In this document: piece by piece, positions 62,603 to 64,000 of the stretch
Layout of the letters: the number at the start of each line of letters is the position of its first letter
How positions within the stretch are numbered: the first letter of the stretch is position 1
NCBI GenBank assembly: GCA_001899715.1
Contig: MKWI01000003.1
Coordinates: 310,001 to 374,000, forward strand
From: Sphingobium sp. 66-54
Lineage (GTDB): Bacteria > Pseudomonadota > Alphaproteobacteria > Sphingomonadales > Sphingomonadaceae
Reading direction: 5' to 3'
DNA length: 64,000 nt
Translations under genes and position numbers: made by a program
The notes under the pieces: model-generated
Told to the model about the DNA's origin: nothing
What the model saw: only the letters and a program-made list of their open reading frames with translations
The model's database searches: none

Positions 62603-63967
62603 ATGCGAGTCCGGCTGGCAGCGACCATATTGTTTTCCTTGGCACCGATACCGGCAGCCGCGCAGGAAGGCATTCCCCTTGCCCTCGATTATCGCGCAGC
62701 CCAGCGGCGCCTGCTTGAGCGATCCGATGCCGTTGCCGCCTCGGACGCCAATGTCCGCGGCAAGGCGTTGCAGGCTGGCGCAACGCGGTCGCTGGGACGG
62801 CCGGAGATCGATGTCGAAGCGCAACTACTGGATTATCAGAAGACGCTCTATCTACCGCTGGGATCGCTGGCACCGGTGGCTGAATCATTTGGCATCGCGG
62901 ATCCGCTACGGTTCCGGCGGCAGGAAACCGCCGTCCGCCCGATCGTGACGGCCACCGTGCCGCTCTACACCGGCGGACAGATCGCGGGTACGAAGGCGGG
63001 CGCACGGGCACAGCTCGATCAGGCGCGAGCCGAACGGCAAGCCGCGATCGACAAGGCACTCTTGCAGCTCGTGCAGGCTTATTATGGCCAGCAGCTTGCC
63101 GAACAGGCCCTCGGCGTGCGGCGCGACGTGCTCGCCGGGCTGGAACGCCACCTGTCCGACGCGACCAAGCTGGAGCGCGAACAGTTCATCAGTCGGGCGC
63201 AGCGCCTCCAGGCACAGGTCGCGCGCGACGATGCCGCCCGCGAGTATGAAAAGGCCATCGCCGACCTCGCTACCGCCAACGCAGCACTGGCCGGCCTGTT
63301 ACGCGCACCGCAGGGCATCCGGCCGGTGACGCCGCTGTTTGTCGATTCGCAGCCGCTGGACCCTCTTGAGCGCTACAAGGCACAAGCGCTCGACACGCAC
63401 CCCGAGTTGGACCGCTTGCGCGCGCTGGAGGCACAGGCCGAGGCGGGTGTGACGATCGAGCAATCCAAGCAACGCCCGACCGTCTACGGCTTCGGCCAGT
63501 ATAATTTCGACCGGCAGGATTCGCTACTCACCGACCCCGACTGGAGCGTCGGCATCGGCCTGCGCTACAAGCTGGCATCGGGGCTGGGGCGCGCGCAAGC
63601 CGTCGAAGCTGCGCGCCAGACCGCAGCGCAGGCGAATGCCGGGCTACGGGAGGCCCGGACGCAGATCGAGATGGGCGTCACCAAGGCCTGGAACGAAGCG
63701 GAAGCCGCGCGCAGACGCTTTCTGCTGCTCGACAGCGCTCTCGACTCCAGCAACGAGAACCTGCGGCTCCAACGGCTGTCCTATCGCGAACAGCAGGCGA
63801 CGTCGCTGGATGTGATCGACGCCGAGCTGGGGTTGGGCCGCACCTGCGTCCAACGCGCACAGGCGGCCTATGACTATGTGATGGCGCTCGCCCAGCTACT
63901 CGATCTCAGTGGGCAGATCGCCCATTTGCCCGACTATGTCGCCCGTGCCGACAAGGAGGTCCCGTGA
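62603..63967 (+). CDS. TolC-family outer-membrane efflux protein
   Basis: This 454-residue protein has a signal peptide (about 1-21, ending AAAQ) and the TolC pattern of two structural repeats. Long alpha-helical segments (including QLDQARAERQAAIDKALLQL) alternate with short barrel strands. It forms the outer-membrane duct of a tripartite efflux or type I secretion system. ATG 62603 follows GGGAGGAAG. The next gene begins at GTG 63964, overlapping the stop, and is most likely the periplasmic adaptor. Confidence 0.88.
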   Translation: MRVRLAATILFSLAPIPAAAQEGIPLALDYRAAQRRLLERSDAVAASDANVRGKALQAGATRSLGRPEIDVEAQLLDYQKTLYLPLGSLAPVAESFGIADPLRFRRQETAVRPIVTATVPLYTGGQIAGTKAGARAQLDQARAERQAAIDKALLQLVQAYYGQQLAEQALGVRRDVLAGLERHLSDATKLEREQFISRAQRLQAQVARDDAAREYEKAIADLATANAALAGLLRAPQGIRPVTPLFVDSQPLDPLERYKAQALDTHPELDRLRALEAQAEAGVTIEQSKQRPTVYGFGQYNFDRQDSLLTDPDWSVGIGLRYKLASGLGRAQAVEAARQTAAQANAGLREARTQIEMGVTKAWNEAEAARRRFLLLDSALDSSNENLRLQRLSYREQQATSLDVIDAELGLGRTCVQRAQAAYDYVMALAQLLDLSGQIAHLPDYVARADKEVP

Positions 63968-64000
63968 GCGAAACGACAGCCGCAGCAGAGCCCGAGCCAG
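63964..64000 (+). CDS. 5' end of next gene, probably membrane-fusion (adaptor) protein (truncated by window)
   Basis: GTG 63964 overlaps the TolC stop (GTGA) and is preceded by a strong AAGGAGG. Only about 12 codons are visible (V/M-S-E-T-T-A-A-A-E-P-E-P). An adaptor such as HlyD/AcrA is the usual neighbour of TolC in this arrangement, so the assignment is inferred. Confidence 0.5.
   Translation, partial: MSETTAAAEPEP

Overview
The window is GC-rich DNA (roughly two thirds G+C) with the gene content of an alphaproteobacterium, most likely a member of the Sphingomonadaceae. Four things point there: several TonB-dependent receptors (TBDRs) with matching periplasmic enzymes; a mutY-DUF721-DsbA-DsbA-smc block; a direct-repeat LexA box of the alphaproteobacterial type (GAAC-N7-GAAC) in front of uvrA; and dispersed hairpins of a kind common in alphaproteobacterial genomes. 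No tRNA, rRNA, CRISPR array or intact insertion sequence was seen.

Positions 1-28 kb are mostly housekeeping. On the minus strand are an outer-membrane barrel, an inositol-phosphatase-like enzyme, pmbA, and nudC with mutY. On the plus strand are a DciA-like protein, two DsbA-type thioredoxins and smc. Next come an OmpW porin, a TauD-type dioxygenase, uvrA, a low-GC orphan gene (18.7-19.3 kb), an OsmC protein, small envelope proteins, a dodecin, sucC, etfBA and an aldo/keto reductase.

Positions 27.8-48.7 kb form an accessory block centred on periplasmic oxidation. A minus-strand run from 42239 to 30111 encodes, in order: a TBDR, a Tat-exported DapA-type aldolase, a PQQ dehydrogenase, a cytochrome c/NHL fusion, the CstA carbon-starvation transporter with its YbdD partner, an SMP-30-like lipoprotein, and a soluble-type PQQ sugar dehydrogenase. 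An ECF sigma factor and FecR regulator are divergent from it. They are followed by a lipoprotein cytochrome c and a small HTH-like protein. A second, closely related TBDR with an STN signalling domain lies on the far side. My main hypothesis is that this is a surface-sensed periplasmic pathway in which a substrate is oxidised by quinoproteins, cleaved outside the cytoplasm to pyruvate, and the pyruvate imported by CstA.

Positions 49.2-62.2 kb form a second catabolic block, probably for phenolic or aromatic compounds. A minus-strand unit holds a TBDR, an NTF2-like protein, a ThDP enzyme and an SDR. Divergent from it are a second NTF2-like protein and an MFS transporter. A third unit, tightly overlapped, has a vanillyl-alcohol-oxidase/p-cresol-methylhydroxylase-type flavoprotein, its cytochrome c, an unrecognised secreted protein, a LacI regulator and an aldehyde dehydrogenase. 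The window ends with a TolC-type efflux gene and the first codons of the next gene.

Family assignments rest on motifs read by eye. Substrates are not determined by sequence alone, and pathway statements are inference.
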